From positions 62,001 through 126,000 of the forward strand of contig SEEM01000001.1 of NCBI GenBank assembly GCA_004144595.1: a stretch of 64,000 nucleotides of DNA. Direction: 5' to 3'. Below are positions 10,674 through 20,039 of the stretch, one piece after another (position 1 is the stretch's first letter; every line of letters begins with the position of its first letter). A program made the translations under genes and the position numbers. The notes under the pieces were generated by a model, which made no database searches, was not told the DNA's origin, and saw only the letters and a list, made by a program, of their open reading frames with translations. The DNA comes from Hyphomicrobiales bacterium. Lineage in GTDB: Bacteria; Pseudomonadota; Alphaproteobacteria; Rhizobiales; Beijerinckiaceae.

Positions 10674-12017
10674 ATGACGCGCAAATATTTTGGAACCGAC
10701 GGCATTCGCGGGCGCGCGAACGGCGTCATCACGCCGGACCTCGCACTGAAGGTCGGCCAGGCCACGGGCCTCGCCTTCCGCCGCGGCGAGCACCGCCACC
10801 GGGTGGTGATCGGCAAGGATACTCGCCTCTCCGGCTACATGATCGAATACGCCATGGTCGCAGGGTTCACCTCGGTGGGCATGGACGTGATGCTGCTCGG
10901 CCCGATGCCGACGCCGGCGGTGGCGATGCTGACGCGCTCGATGCGCGCGGATCTCGGCGTGATGATCTCGGCCTCGCACAATGCCTATGAGGATAACGGC
11001 ATCAAGCTGTTCGGCCCTGACGGCTACAAGCTCAGCGACGAAGTCGAGCGTGAAATCGAGGCGCTGATCGACAGCGATCTTGCGCCGCGCCTCTCCGGCT
11101 CGCCGAAGCTCGGCCGGGCCAAGCGCATCGACAGCGCCGATGCGCGCTATGTCGAGTTCGCCAAACGCACCATGCCGCGCAACATGAGCCTGGAGGGCCT
11201 GCGCATCGTGCTCGATTGTGCCAACGGCGCCGGCTACAAGGTGGCGCCGGAAGCGCTGTGGGAGCTGGGGGCCGAGGTCATCGTCATCGGCAACGAACCC
11301 GACGGCTTCAACATCAATCACGATGTCGGCTCGACCCATCCCGCGACGCTGGTGGCGAAGGTCCGGGAATTGCGGGCCGATGTCGGCATCGCGCTCGACG
11401 GCGATGCCGACCGCGTGCTGGTGGTCGACGAGCAGGGGCAGATCGTCGACGGCGACCAGCTGATGGCGGTGATCGCCCGCTCCTGGCTGGAGGATGGCAG
11501 GCTCTCGGCGCCGGGGATCGTCGCGACGATCATGTCCAATCTCGGCTTGGAACGCTATCTCGCGGGTCTTGGCCTCTCGCTGGCGCGGACCGCTGTCGGC
11601 GACCGTTATGTGCTGGAGCACATGCGCAACCACGGCTTCAACCTCGGCGGCGAGCAGTCCGGCCATATCATCCTGTCAGATTTCGGCACGACCGGCGACG
11701 GGCTGGTTGCGGCGCTGCAATTGCTCGCCGTGGTCAAGCGGATGGACAAGCCGGTCAGCGAGGTCTGCCACTGCTTCGAGCCGCTGCCGCAGATCCTCAA
11801 GAACGTCCGCTACAAGAAGGGCCGTCCGCTCGAGGAAAAGCCGGTGGTCAGCGCGATCGAGGCTGCCAAGCAGCTCCTCGGTGAGAGCGGCCGCCTGGTG
11901 ATCCGCCCCTCCGGCACCGAGCCGGTGATCCGCGTCATGGCCGAAGGCGACGACCGCGACCTGGTCGAGCGCGCGGTCGACGAAGTCGTCGAAGCGGTGA
12001 CCAAGGCTGCAGCCTGA
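10674..12017 (+). CDS. glmM: Phosphoglucosamine mutase GlmM
   Basis: GlmM (EC 5.4.2.10) interconverts glucosamine-6-phosphate and glucosamine-1-phosphate on the way to UDP-GlcNAc for peptidoglycan and LPS. The 447-residue protein starts [17 protein letters not shown], as in the family. It has the phosphoserine loop [14 protein letters not shown] with Ser101 as the expected phosphorylated residue, the metal loop DGDADR at about 242-247, the sugar-binding GGEQSGHII, and the C-terminal phosphate loop [12 protein letters not shown]. The start at 10674 rather than the longer frame at 10599 is fixed by this N-terminus. The ftsH-glmM order is conserved, although a terminator separates them here. Confidence 0.97.
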   Translation: MTRKYFGTDGIRGRANGVITPDLALKVGQATGLAFRRGEHRHRVVIGKDTRLSGYMIEYAMVAGFTSVGMDVMLLGPMPTPAVAMLTRSMRADLGVMISASHNAYEDNGIKLFGPDGYKLSDEVEREIEALIDSDLAPRLSGSPKLGRAKRIDSADARYVEFAKRTMPRNMSLEGLRIVLDCANGAGYKVAPEALWELGAEVIVIGNEPDGFNINHDVGSTHPATLVAKVRELRADVGIALDGDADRVLVVDEQGQIVDGDQLMAVIARSWLEDGRLSAPGIVATIMSNLGLERYLAGLGLSLARTAVGDRYVLEHMRNHGFNLGGEQSGHIILSDFGTTGDGLVAALQLLAVVKRMDKPVSEVCHCFEPLPQILKNVRYKKGRPLEEKPVVSAIEAAKQLLGESGRLVIRPSGTEPVIRVMAEGDDRDLVERAVDEVVEAVTKAAA

Positions 12018-12028
12018 CCGTCATGATC

Positions 12029-12073
12029 CGTCATTCCGGGCCGGCGCGGCTTTGCCGCCAGCCCGGAATGACG
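12029..12073. terminator. CGTCAT-type palindrome between glmM and SDR gene
   Basis: A 13-base perfect inverted repeat (CGTCATTCCGGGC and its complement) encloses a GC-rich inner segment. It lies between convergent glmM and the short-chain dehydrogenase, where a bidirectional terminator is expected, but has no T-run. Its CGTCAT/ATGACG ends match those of the palindromes at 3711, 15872 and 24930. Confidence 0.6.
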
Positions 12074-12092
12074 ACAAGATTGCGGGGAGGCC

Positions 12093-12860
12093 TTACACCA
12101 CCGATGTCAGGCCGCCGTCGACCATCAGCAAGTGGCCGTTGACGTAGTCCGAGGCTGCCGACGAGAGGAAGATCGCTGCCCCGGCGAGTTCCTTGGTTTC
12201 GCCCCAGCGTCCGGCGGGCGTGCGGCTGCAGACCCAGTTCGAGAAGGTCTCGTCGGCCTGCAATGCGGCGTTCAGCTCGGTCGCGAAGTAACCGGGGCCG
12301 ATCGCATTGGCCTGGATGTTGTGCTTGCCGAGCTCGGCTGCGAGACCGCGTGTCATCATCTTCACGGCGCCCTTGGAGGCGGTGTAGGGGATGATCGTGG
12401 GACGGCCGAGCTCGCTCATCACCGAGCCGATGTTGATGATCTTGCCGCGCTTTCGGGGCAGCATCCGCTTCGTGACGGCCTGCGTGACATAGAAGACCGA
12501 ATGGAGGTTGGTGTTCATCACCTCGTGCCAGGTCTCGACCGGAAATTCGGTGAACGGCGCTCTCTTCTGGGTTCCCGCATTATTGACGAGGATGTCGATC
12601 GGGCCGATTTCCGCCTCGATCCTGGCGATGTTCTCCTCCACCGCCTTCTGGTCGGTCACGTCGAAAGAGGCCACCGAGACTTCGCGGCCCGCTGCCGTCA
12701 TGGTCTCGCGGACCTTCTCGAGCCTGTCTCGGTTGCGGGCATTCAGGACGACATGGGCGCCTGCTTCCGACAGGCCCTCCGCAATGGCGAGGCCGATCCC
12801 CTGGCCGGAGCCGGTGACGAGCGCGATCTTGCCCGCGAGACTGAACAGCGACAGCGACAT
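12093..12860 (-). CDS. SDR oxidoreductase, gluconate 5-dehydrogenase-like
   Basis: This 255-residue classical short-chain dehydrogenase has the NAD(P)-binding TGSGQGIG near residue 18, the NNAG motif, catalytic Ser in INIGSVMSEL and the active-site YTASKGAVKMMTRG (YxxxK). Overall it resembles gluconate 5-dehydrogenase (IdnO), which reduces 5-ketogluconate to gluconate; substrate specificity within SDRs cannot be fixed by sequence alone. The divergent neighbour encodes an L-idonate 5-dehydrogenase-like enzyme, which supports a paired role in L-idonate to gluconate conversion. ATG at 12860 is chosen (MSLSLFSLAGK). Confidence 0.8.
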   Translation of the reverse strand: MSLSLFSLAGKIALVTGSGQGIGLAIAEGLSEAGAHVVLNARNRDRLEKVRETMTAAGREVSVASFDVTDQKAVEENIARIEAEIGPIDILVNNAGTQKRAPFTEFPVETWHEVMNTNLHSVFYVTQAVTKRMLPRKRGKIINIGSVMSELGRPTIIPYTASKGAVKMMTRGLAAELGKHNIQANAIGPGYFATELNAALQADETFSNWVCSRTPAGRWGETKELAGAAIFLSSAASDYVNGHLLMVDGGLTSVV

Positions 12861-12953
12861 GGCGTATCCTCGCAAAATGCCGGATGCGGCGATTTCGGTT
12901 TGCGCTTGGGGCGCTGCTTTGGGTAAGCAGGTTTCAATCGATTAGACAATGGT

Positions 12954-12973
12954 GCCGCGCGCCATCGCGCGGC
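12954..12973 (+). promoter_or_regulatory. Perfect 8-bp hairpin in the leader of the idonate dehydrogenase gene
   Basis: GCCGCGCG and CGCGCGGC pair around a CCAT loop, ending 17 bases before the ATG at 12991. It lies in the 130-base divergent region between the SDR and MDR genes and could be a leader hairpin or part of an operator. No function can be assigned. Confidence 0.3.
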
Positions 12974-12990
12974 GATTTCGGGAGCCTCCC

Positions 12991-14028
12991 ATGCGTGCCG
13001 TCGTCATCCATGCCGAGAAGGATCTGCGGGTCGAGCAGACGACCGCTCCGGAGCTCGGGCCGCGCGACGTGCGCGTGCGGATCGAGGCCGGCGGCATCTG
13101 CGGCTCAGACCTGCATTACTATCTGCATGGCGGGTTCGGAACGATCCGTGTGCGGGAGTCGATGATTCTCGGTCATGAGATCGCCGGCAGGGTCGAGGCG
13201 ATCGGCGGCGAAGTCTCGCGGGTACAGCCGGGCGACCGGGTCGCCGTCAATCCGAGCCGGGCCTGCGGCCATTGCCGATACTGCCAGATGGGTTTGCAGC
13301 AGCACTGCACCGACATGCTGTTCTACGGCTCCGCGATGCGCTTCCCGCATGTGCAGGGCGGTTTCCGCGATGTGCTGGTGGTCGAGGAGCGGCAGGCGGT
13401 GAAGGTCGCGCCGCGCGTCACCGCGGCGGAAGCTGCTTTCGCCGAGCCGCTTTCGGTCTGCCTCCACGCCGCCAAGCGCGCCGGGCCGCTGCTCGGCAAG
13501 CGCGTGCTGGTGACGGGAGCGGGGCCGATCGGCGCGCTGACGATCCTGGCCGCGAAAGCGGCGGGCGCTTCCGAGATCGTCGCGACGGATGTCGTCGACG
13601 GGCCCCTGCCGGTGGCGCGCAAGATGGGCGCGACAGCGACGGTCAACGTCGCGGCCGAGCCGGAGCGGCTCAAGGCAGAGTACGGCGCGGAGAAGGGTGC
13701 CTTCGACGTCATGTTCGAAGCGTCCGGCAACCAGCATGCGCTGACCGGCGCTTTCGATGTTGTCAGGCCGGGCGGCGTCATCGTGCAGATCGGCGTCGGC
13801 GGCCAGTTCACGCTGCCGATGAACGTCGTGGTCGCCAAGGAATTCGACCTGCGAGGCTCCTTCCGTTTCCACGAGGAGTTCGACTGGGCGGTGGCGATGA
13901 TCGGCTCCGGCTCGATCGATCTGTCGCCGCTGCTGACGGCGTCGATCCCGGTGGACCGGGCGGTCGAGGCCTTCGATCTCGCGGCCGACAAGTCGAAGGC
14001 GATCAAGGTCCAGCTCGACTTCGCCTGA
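12991..14028 (+). CDS. L-idonate 5-dehydrogenase-like zinc alcohol dehydrogenase
   Basis: This 345-residue medium-chain dehydrogenase oxidises a polyol or sugar acid with NAD(P). Seen directly: the catalytic zinc ligand region GGICGSDLHYY, GHEIAGRVEAIG, the structural zinc lobe with four cysteines in a CGHCRYCQMGLQQHC stretch, and the Rossmann motif VTGAGPIGALTI. The family resemblance is to L-idonate 5-dehydrogenase (IdnD), which makes 5-ketogluconate, the substrate of the divergent SDR. The ATG at 12991 has a GGGAG box nearby; the upstream extension of 14 residues is not family-like. Confidence 0.83.
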   Translation: MRAVVIHAEKDLRVEQTTAPELGPRDVRVRIEAGGICGSDLHYYLHGGFGTIRVRESMILGHEIAGRVEAIGGEVSRVQPGDRVAVNPSRACGHCRYCQMGLQQHCTDMLFYGSAMRFPHVQGGFRDVLVVEERQAVKVAPRVTAAEAAFAEPLSVCLHAAKRAGPLLGKRVLVTGAGPIGALTILAAKAAGASEIVATDVVDGPLPVARKMGATATVNVAAEPERLKAEYGAEKGAFDVMFEASGNQHALTGAFDVVRPGGVIVQIGVGGQFTLPMNVVVAKEFDLRGSFRFHEEFDWAVAMIGSGSIDLSPLLTASIPVDRAVEAFDLAADKSKAIKVQLDFA

Positions 14029-14042
14029 AGCGATGGCCGGTT

Positions 14043-15803
14043 TCAGCCGTTGCGGCGCCGGCGCAGCGGCAGGTCCTGCGACGGGCTGAAGGCGAAGCCG
14101 TTGCGGCCGTTGTGCTTGGCGACATAGAGCGCCTCGTCGGCCCTGCTGGCGGCTTCGGCCAGCGTGTCCTCGGGCTCCAGCAGGGTCGCGCCAATGCTGG
14201 TGCTGACGAGGATGGAGAGGCCACTGTCGAGGATGATCGGCCGCTCCGCCACGGCGGCGACGATCGCCGCTGCGATCCCCGACAATCCGGCGCGGTCGAC
14301 ATTGTCGAGCAGCAGGATGAATTCGTCGCCACCCCAGCGCGCGCAGATGTCGCGGTCGCGCAGAAGCGCGGTCATGCGCCGGGCGAGCTCGGCGATGACC
14401 TCGTCGCCGCTCTGGTGGCCGTGGCGGTCGTTGAGCGGCTTGAGATTGTCGAGATCGACCAGCAGCAGCCCTGCCTGGTGCCCGGTCCGTCCGGCGCGGC
14501 CACGGCTCTTGGCGAAGGCACGTTCGAAGCCCCGCCGGTTGAATACGCCGGTGAGCGGGTCGGCATGGGCGAGCCGCTCGAGCTGCTCGGTACGCTCTCG
14601 GACGGCCTCCTCGAGTCGGGTGGTGTTCTCCTCGACGCTGCGCGCCATCGTGCCGAAGGCCTGTGACAGCCGGCCGATCTCGTCGCGCCCTGCATCGATC
14701 GCGACGGCGCGAAACTCGCGGGCGCGGACATGGCTGGCGGCATGCTCGACACGGGCCAGCCGGTCGAGCACCGCGCGCTGGAACAGCACGGTCATCAGCG
14801 CCGCAGCCGCCAGCAGCACCGCGCCGAACAGCAGGCCGAGCGGCAGGAACAGGCTGCGGTCGATGATGCGGTCGATATCCATAACCGTGATGTTGAACCA
14901 GCCGAGGCGGTCGAGATAACCGACGCCGACGAGCACCCGCTTGCCGTCGACCGTCATGAAGCGCGACTGCACGAGATCGTCGCCGGCGCCGACACGGGCG
15001 ATCATCTGCCCGAGGAGGCTGCGGTCCGGATCGTTGTCGATGATCTGGTAGATGGTTTTCTTGGACGAGATGTCCTTGGTCAGGCTGTGGAAGTCGACGA
15101 GGCTGGCGTCGCGATGCGCCTGCACCGCCCCGCTGCGGTCGACGAACATGCTCTGGACGCCATTCTGCGGGATGTCGACGACCTCGCGGATGAACTGCGT
15201 CAGGTCGAGCCCGGTGCCGATGATTCCCAGCACGCGACCGTCCTTGCGGATGATGCAGTTGATCCAGACCTTGGTGACGCGGAGATTGTCGTCGTTGTCG
15301 ACATTGAGATGGCAGCCGGAGCCGAGCGCGGCCGTCTTGTAATACCAGCCGTCGCGCGGATTGCCCGATGACAGCGTGTAGCGTTTGCGCTGGTGCTCGT
15401 AGTTGTTGTCCTTGTCGTTGAAATAGTAATTCCCGGAGCCGGCGAGGACGGTGAAATAGCTGCGGTCCCGGAAGGACTGGCGGTAATGCTCCAGCTCGGC
15501 CAGTCCGCGCTCGGCCTTCCCGGGATCGTTCTCGTCCTCCGCCCATTCGACGATCGCAGGGGCGCGGGCGACGGTCTCGGCCAGAGAGACCTCGCGCATC
15601 AGGGCCTCCAGGCCGCGATAGCGATCGAACAGAATCTGCTTTTCGGCGACGAGCGTGCCGAGCTTCACCACGGTCGCGTCCACGATCCACAGGAAGGCTG
15701 CGCCGGCCGGAATGGCGATCGCCACCAGAATGGCGAACGTCCAGCCCATGACACGGGCCTTCAGGCTATGCGTGCGGGGCAGACCGGTTTCGGTCTGGCT
15801 CAT
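14043..15803 (-). CDS. Membrane-bound diguanylate cyclase (GGDEF) with periplasmic sensor
   Basis: The 586-residue protein has an N-terminal membrane helix (about 18-40), a large periplasmic region of dCache type (about 45-310, including NYYFNDKDN and DGWYYKTAA), a second helix (about 320-345), a HAMP-like linker, a short coiled coil (about 395-425) and a C-terminal GGDEF domain. The active-site motif is intact (WGGDEF, 491-495), so it should make cyclic di-GMP; there is no EAL domain. The sensed ligand is unknown. It is monocistronic, tail to tail with the idonate dehydrogenase gene 14 bases away. Confidence 0.9.
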   Translation of the reverse strand: MSQTETGLPRTHSLKARVMGWTFAILVAIAIPAGAAFLWIVDATVVKLGTLVAEKQILFDRYRGLEALMREVSLAETVARAPAIVEWAEDENDPGKAERGLAELEHYRQSFRDRSYFTVLAGSGNYYFNDKDNNYEHQRKRYTLSSGNPRDGWYYKTAALGSGCHLNVDNDDNLRVTKVWINCIIRKDGRVLGIIGTGLDLTQFIREVVDIPQNGVQSMFVDRSGAVQAHRDASLVDFHSLTKDISSKKTIYQIIDNDPDRSLLGQMIARVGAGDDLVQSRFMTVDGKRVLVGVGYLDRLGWFNITVMDIDRIIDRSLFLPLGLLFGAVLLAAAALMTVLFQRAVLDRLARVEHAASHVRAREFRAVAIDAGRDEIGRLSQAFGTMARSVEENTTRLEEAVRERTEQLERLAHADPLTGVFNRRGFERAFAKSRGRAGRTGHQAGLLLVDLDNLKPLNDRHGHQSGDEVIAELARRMTALLRDRDICARWGGDEFILLLDNVDRAGLSGIAAAIVAAVAERPIILDSGLSILVSTSIGATLLEPEDTLAEAASRADEALYVAKHNGRNGFAFSPSQDLPLRRRRNG

Positions 15804-15871
15804 CGGATCGGCTTCCTTGCGGGGTCCCGCAAGGTAGAGAACGATCCGTTGCGTAAGCTTTAAGAACCTGC

Positions 15872-15909
15872 CGTCATCCCGTGCGCTGCGGCGCAGACAC
15901 GGGATGACG
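15872..15909 (-). terminator. CGTCAT-type palindrome downstream of fhs
   Basis: CGTCATCCCGTG at 15872 pairs perfectly with CACGGGATGACG ending at 15909, with an inner imperfect CGCTGCGGCGCAG. It begins 4 bases after the fhs stop on the minus strand, so it is placed as a fhs terminator, though no U-run follows. Its ends match the other CGTCAT elements in the window. Confidence 0.6.
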
Positions 15910-15913
15910 CTTC

Positions 15914-17587
15914 TTAGAACAGGCCTTCGATGCGCCCCTGCGCGTCTATATGGATGCGCTCGGCCGCGGGTTCGCGCGGCAGGCCGGGCATGGTCATGAT
16001 GTCCCCGCAGATCGCGACGACGAAGCCGGCGCCGGCCGAGAGCCGCAACTCGCGCAAGGGCACGGTATGGCCGGATGGCGCGCCACGCAGCGTCGGGTCG
16101 GCCGAGAAGGAATACTGGGTCTTGGCGACGCAGACCGGCAGGTCGCCGAAGCCGGCTTCCTCGAGCTCGGCGAAGCGGGCCTGGAGCTTGGCATCGATGG
16201 CGACGCCGCCGGCGCCGTAGATCTCGCGCGCAATCGTTTCCAGCTTCTGCTGCAACGTCATGGCATCGGGATAGAGCGGGGCGAAATCGGCCTCGCCCTC
16301 GTCGGCGAGCGCGGCGACCTTGCGGGCAAGCTCCTTGGTCCCGGCGCCGCCTTGCGCCCAATGCCGGCAGATCACCGCCTCGACGCCGAGATGGTTGCGG
16401 CAATAATTGCGGATCAGTTCATGCTCGGCCGCTGTGTCGCTGGTGAAATGGTTGATCGCGACGATCGGCGGCACGCCGAACTTCCGGATGTTGCCGACAT
16501 GGCGCGTGAGGTTGGAAAGACCGGCTTCCAGCGCCTTCAGGTCTTCACGGCCGAGCGCGTCCTTAGCGAGCCCGCCATGCATCTTAAGCGCGCGCACGGT
16601 CGCGACGACGACGGCGGCGGCGGGCTTCAGTCCCGCCTTGCGGCATTTGATGTCGAAGAACTTCTCGGCGCCGAGATCGGCCCCGAAGCCGGCCTCGGTG
16701 ACGACGTAGTCGGCGAGCTTCAGCGCGGCCTTCGTCGCGATCACCGAGTTGCAGCCATGGGCGATGTTGGCGAAGGGGCCGCCATGGACGAAGGCGGGCG
16801 TGCCCTCCAGCGTCTGCACGAGGTTCGGCATCAGCGCGTCCTTGAGCAGCACGCTCATCGCGCCGGTCGCCTTGATGTCGGCGGCGGTGACGAGGCGCTT
16901 GTCGCGGGTGCGGCCGATGACGATGCGGCCGAGGCGCGCTTCCAGGTCGGCGGCGTCGCGCGCAAGGCAGAAGATCGCCATGACCTCGGAGGCGACGGTG
17001 ATGTCGAAGCCGTCCTCGCGCGGGAAGCCGTTGCCGGCGCCGCCGAGCGAGGAGACGACGGAGCGCAACGCCCGGTCGTTCATGTCCATGACGCGGCGCC
17101 AGGCGATATGGCGGGTGTCGAGGCCGAGCCCGTTGCCCCAGTAGACATGGTTGTCGATCATCGCCGCCAGCAGGTTATGGGCGCTGGTGATCGCGTGGAA
17201 ATCGCCGGTGAAGTGGAGGTTGATCTGCTCCATCGGCACGACCTGGGCATAGCCGCCGCCGGCGGCGCCGCCCTTCATGCCGAAGCTGGGGCCCAGCGAA
17301 GGCTCGCGGAGCGCGATCATCGCGCGCTTGCCGATGCGGGAGAGCCCGTCGCCGAGGCCGACAGTGGTCGTGGTCTTGCCTTCGCCGGCGGGGGTCGGGC
17401 TGATCGCGGTCACCAGGATCAGCTTGCCGTCGGCTTGAGCCTGAAAGCCGGGGATCGCCTGCGTATCGATCTTGGCGATAAATTTGCCGTAAGGGTTGAG
17501 AGCCTCTGAGGGGATGCCCGCCTTTGCGGCAATGGCGGCGATGGGTTGAAGCGTCGCGACGCGGGCGATCTCGATATCGGTCGGCAT
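15914..17587 (-). CDS. fhs: Formate-tetrahydrofolate ligase
   Basis: The enzyme (EC 6.3.4.3) makes 10-formyl-THF from formate, THF and ATP, feeding purine synthesis and C1 assimilation. The 557-residue length is typical. Visible motifs are the P-loop [18 protein letters not shown] at about 65-82, [24 protein letters not shown], and the [17 protein letters not shown] region that follows. With the formaldehyde oxidation genes at 24-26.5 kb and 5-FCL at 5.5 kb, it gives the strain a route from formaldehyde through formate to active C1 units. It appears monocistronic. Confidence 0.97.
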   Translation of the reverse strand: MPTDIEIARVATLQPIAAIAAKAGIPSEALNPYGKFIAKIDTQAIPGFQAQADGKLILVTAISPTPAGEGKTTTTVGLGDGLSRIGKRAMIALREPSLGPSFGMKGGAAGGGYAQVVPMEQINLHFTGDFHAITSAHNLLAAMIDNHVYWGNGLGLDTRHIAWRRVMDMNDRALRSVVSSLGGAGNGFPREDGFDITVASEVMAIFCLARDAADLEARLGRIVIGRTRDKRLVTAADIKATGAMSVLLKDALMPNLVQTLEGTPAFVHGGPFANIAHGCNSVIATKAALKLADYVVTEAGFGADLGAEKFFDIKCRKAGLKPAAAVVVATVRALKMHGGLAKDALGREDLKALEAGLSNLTRHVGNIRKFGVPPIVAINHFTSDTAAEHELIRNYCRNHLGVEAVICRHWAQGGAGTKELARKVAALADEGEADFAPLYPDAMTLQQKLETIAREIYGAGGVAIDAKLQARFAELEEAGFGDLPVCVAKTQYSFSADPTLRGAPSGHTVPLRELRLSAGAGFVVAICGDIMTMPGLPREPAAERIHIDAQGRIEGLF

Positions 17588-17836
17588 TCGTCCTCTCGGA
17601 GGCTATTTCGTTCGGCGCCTGAGTGGCGCGGAGCGGCCGCGACACTGGCTCGAAAACCCCGGCGCCGCCAGTGCTTTTGCCACGCGGTGGGCTATGATGC
17701 ACAAGCCGACATGTCTTTTGACATGCAAGGGAACCGCAGCCGCTGTTACCCGTTCGCGAGTGGCCGCGTATGATAGGTTGTGAAGCCTGGGCCGGCGGCG
17801 TCGGCTTTTCGTTACGGTCGGTTGGGGGATACGACC

Positions 17837-19312
17837 TTGGAGAAGCGAACCTGGCCCATCGGGCAAGGTGAGATGGCGGGGCGGCTGCGGAGCTGGACCG
17901 GCGGCGAGACCGAGCTCGGCCCGCCGGCCGCCTGGCCCGCGAATCTGCGCAGCGCGCTGCAGCTCGTATTGCTCTCGCCGGCAGCGATGACGCTGCTCTG
18001 GGGCCGGCAGGGGCTGATGTTTTACAACGATGCCTATGCGGTGATCGCCGGCGCGCGGCATCCGGGAAGCTTCGGTGCCAGCGTCTTCGAGGCGTGGCCC
18101 GAGGTCGCGGATTTCAATCGCGAGGTGCTGGACAGCGTCTTCGCCGGTGCGTCCCCATCCTATCGCGATGTGCCTTTCGTCTTCTACCGTAACGGCGCGG
18201 CGGAGGATGTCTGGCTGAACGTCGACTACAGCCCGGTGCTCGATGATGCCGGCGAGGTCGGCGGCGTGCTCGCCATCGTGACCGAGACCACCGAGCGCGT
18301 GCAGACGGAGCAGACCCTGCGCCGGCGCGAAGCGGAACTGGCGCAGGTCCAGAAAATCGGACGGGTCGGAGGGCTCGAGGTCGACCTGCGCTCCGGGTTC
18401 CGAAACCGGCGCTCGCCGGAATACCTGCAGATCCACGGTCTCCCGCCGGAGGCGGCGCAAGAGACGCATGAGGACTGGGTGCGGCGCATCCATCCGGAGG
18501 ATCGGATGACGGTCGACGCGCATTTTCGCGAGGCGGTGCAGGGAACGGCGACCATCTATGAGGCCGAGTACCGGATCATCAGGCCGTCGGACGGGCAGGT
18601 GCGCTGGATCGCGGCAACCGCGCAGATCGAACGCGACGAAGGCGGCGAACCGCTGCGCCTGATCGGAGCCCATCTCGACGTCACCGCACGCAAGGAGGCG
18701 GAGGCCGAGCAGCGCCTGCTGATGCAGGAGCTGGCGCATCGGGTGAAGAACACCATGGCGATGATCCAGGCCTTGGCCTCCCAGACGCTGCGCAATGCCG
18801 GCACCCTGGAAGCCGCGCGCGAAATCTTCAACGCACGGCTCGCGGCGCTGGCGCGCGCGCACGACCTGCTGGTCGGCGGCCGGCGGGCCGATGCGTCGGT
18901 CCACGACATCGCGAAGAGCATCATCGCGTTGCAGGGCGATCCCGCGCGCTTCAGCATCAAGGGAGACAATATCGTGCTGGGGCCGAAGGCCGCTCTGGCG
19001 CTGACGCTGATCCTGCACGAACTCACGACCAACGCCGTGAAATACGGCGCGCTCTCCAACACGACCGGCATCGTCTCGCTGAGCTGGAGTGTTGCCGAGA
19101 TCGAGGGTGTCAGGCAGTTCCGCCTGCGCTGGTGCGAAAGCGGCGGGCCGCCGGTGATGCCGCCTTCGCGCAAGGGCTTCGGCTCCCGCCTGATCGAGCG
19201 GTCCTTCCCGGCGGCTCGCACGGGCACGGCCAGCGCTTATCTTCCCGATGGGCTCGTCTTCACGCTGGATGCGCCCTTCGATGCGCTGGGCGACGGCGAA
19301 GCCGGCGCCTGA
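17837..19312 (+). CDS. PAS-containing HWE-family sensor histidine kinase
   Basis: This soluble kinase of about 491 residues has two PAS-like sensor domains (about 25-160 and 165-285; WIAATAQIERDEGGEPLRLI is the end of a PAC motif) and a C-terminal HWE kinase core. The phospho-acceptor is His301 in LAHRVKNTMAMIQALAS, the N-box is LHELTTNAVKYGALS, and the diagnostic W-x-E is in LRWCESGGP. There is no response regulator next to it, so it is an orphan; HWE kinases often feed PhyR-type or single-domain regulators. I chose the TTG at 17837 because GGGGGAT lies 8 bases upstream; a GTG at 17780 would extend it by 19 residues. Confidence 0.88.
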   Translation: MEKRTWPIGQGEMAGRLRSWTGGETELGPPAAWPANLRSALQLVLLSPAAMTLLWGRQGLMFYNDAYAVIAGARHPGSFGASVFEAWPEVADFNREVLDSVFAGASPSYRDVPFVFYRNGAAEDVWLNVDYSPVLDDAGEVGGVLAIVTETTERVQTEQTLRRREAELAQVQKIGRVGGLEVDLRSGFRNRRSPEYLQIHGLPPEAAQETHEDWVRRIHPEDRMTVDAHFREAVQGTATIYEAEYRIIRPSDGQVRWIAATAQIERDEGGEPLRLIGAHLDVTARKEAEAEQRLLMQELAHRVKNTMAMIQALASQTLRNAGTLEAAREIFNARLAALARAHDLLVGGRRADASVHDIAKSIIALQGDPARFSIKGDNIVLGPKAALALTLILHELTTNAVKYGALSNTTGIVSLSWSVAEIEGVRQFRLRWCESGGPPVMPPSRKGFGSRLIERSFPAARTGTASAYLPDGLVFTLDAPFDALGDGEAGA

Positions 19313-19330
19313 ACGGGCGCCGGCCGCCGG

Positions 19331-20017
19331 TCAGCCGGCGAGATGGGCGTTCTGCGGGAACAGGAATTTGCGGGCTTCCGCATCGAAATCCGTCTTGAAG
19401 GCGAACTGGTCCTTGAGCGCGAGAGCGCGCTGCGCCGCCGGGCGGGCCGATATCTCGTCGAGATGGCGCTTCACATGCGGGAAAAGCTCCGGCCATGTGT
19501 CGCCGACCGCGAAGGAGAGCCGCGTCGCCCAGCCCCAGATCGACATGTCTATCAGGGTGTAGCGATCACCCAGCATGTAGCGGCGGTTCGCGAGCAGGTC
19601 GTTGACGATGCCCCAGTGCCGCTCGGCTTCGCGGGCATAGCGGTTGATGGCATAGGGCAGCTTCTCCGGTGCGAAGCGGCTGAAGTGCACGGCCTGGCCG
19701 CAATAGGGGCCGATGCCGGTGGCGACGAACATCAGCCAGGACAGCATCTCGCCGCGCGCCTGCGGGGTGTTTTCCGGCAGGAACTGGCCGGTCTTCTCAG
19801 CGAGATAGAGCAGGATCGCATTGGAATCGAAGACGGTGACGTCGCCATCGGTCAAGGCGGGCGTCTTGGCATTGGGGTTGATCGCGAGGAATTCCGGCTT
19901 GAACTGCTCGCCCTTGCGGGTGTCGACCGGCACCATCTCGTAGGGCAGGCCGGCCTCTTCCAGGAACAGTGCGATCTTCGCCGGGTTCGGCGAGGGATGG
20001 TAATAGAGCTTGATCAT
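19331..20017 (-). CDS. Glutathione S-transferase family protein
   Basis: A 228-residue cytosolic GST has an N-terminal thioredoxin-like domain (MIKLYYHPSPNPAKIALFLEEAG, with Ser/Asn near the expected thiolate position), the cis-Pro and glutathione contact region KTPALTDGDVTVFDSNAILLYLAEK, and an all-alpha C-terminal domain. It resembles the YfcG/Nu class, which includes disulfide reductases; the substrate is unknown. It follows the haloacid dehalogenase gene by 22 bases on the same strand and may be co-transcribed with it. ATG at 20017 is preferred over the four-residue longer frame. Confidence 0.88.
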   Translation of the reverse strand: MIKLYYHPSPNPAKIALFLEEAGLPYEMVPVDTRKGEQFKPEFLAINPNAKTPALTDGDVTVFDSNAILLYLAEKTGQFLPENTPQARGEMLSWLMFVATGIGPYCGQAVHFSRFAPEKLPYAINRYAREAERHWGIVNDLLANRRYMLGDRYTLIDMSIWGWATRLSFAVGDTWPELFPHVKRHLDEISARPAAQRALALKDQFAFKTDFDAEARKFLFPQNAHLAG

Positions 20018-20039
20018 CGGGGTCTCCACGCGAGGCGCG

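Noticed and set aside
13105-15690. Long minus-strand open frame overlapping the idonate dehydrogenase and the diguanylate cyclase
   Set aside because: The product is Arg/Pro-rich without motifs and overlaps two real genes in other frames; a high-GC artefact.
15950-17509. Plus-strand open frame of about 520 codons opposite fhs
   Set aside because: Fully contained in the well-supported formate-tetrahydrofolate ligase gene; composition typical of an antisense shadow.
17588-17836. Gap between fhs and the HWE kinase considered as a riboswitch leader
   Set aside because: I see no conserved aptamer core; the region only needs to hold two divergent promoters.
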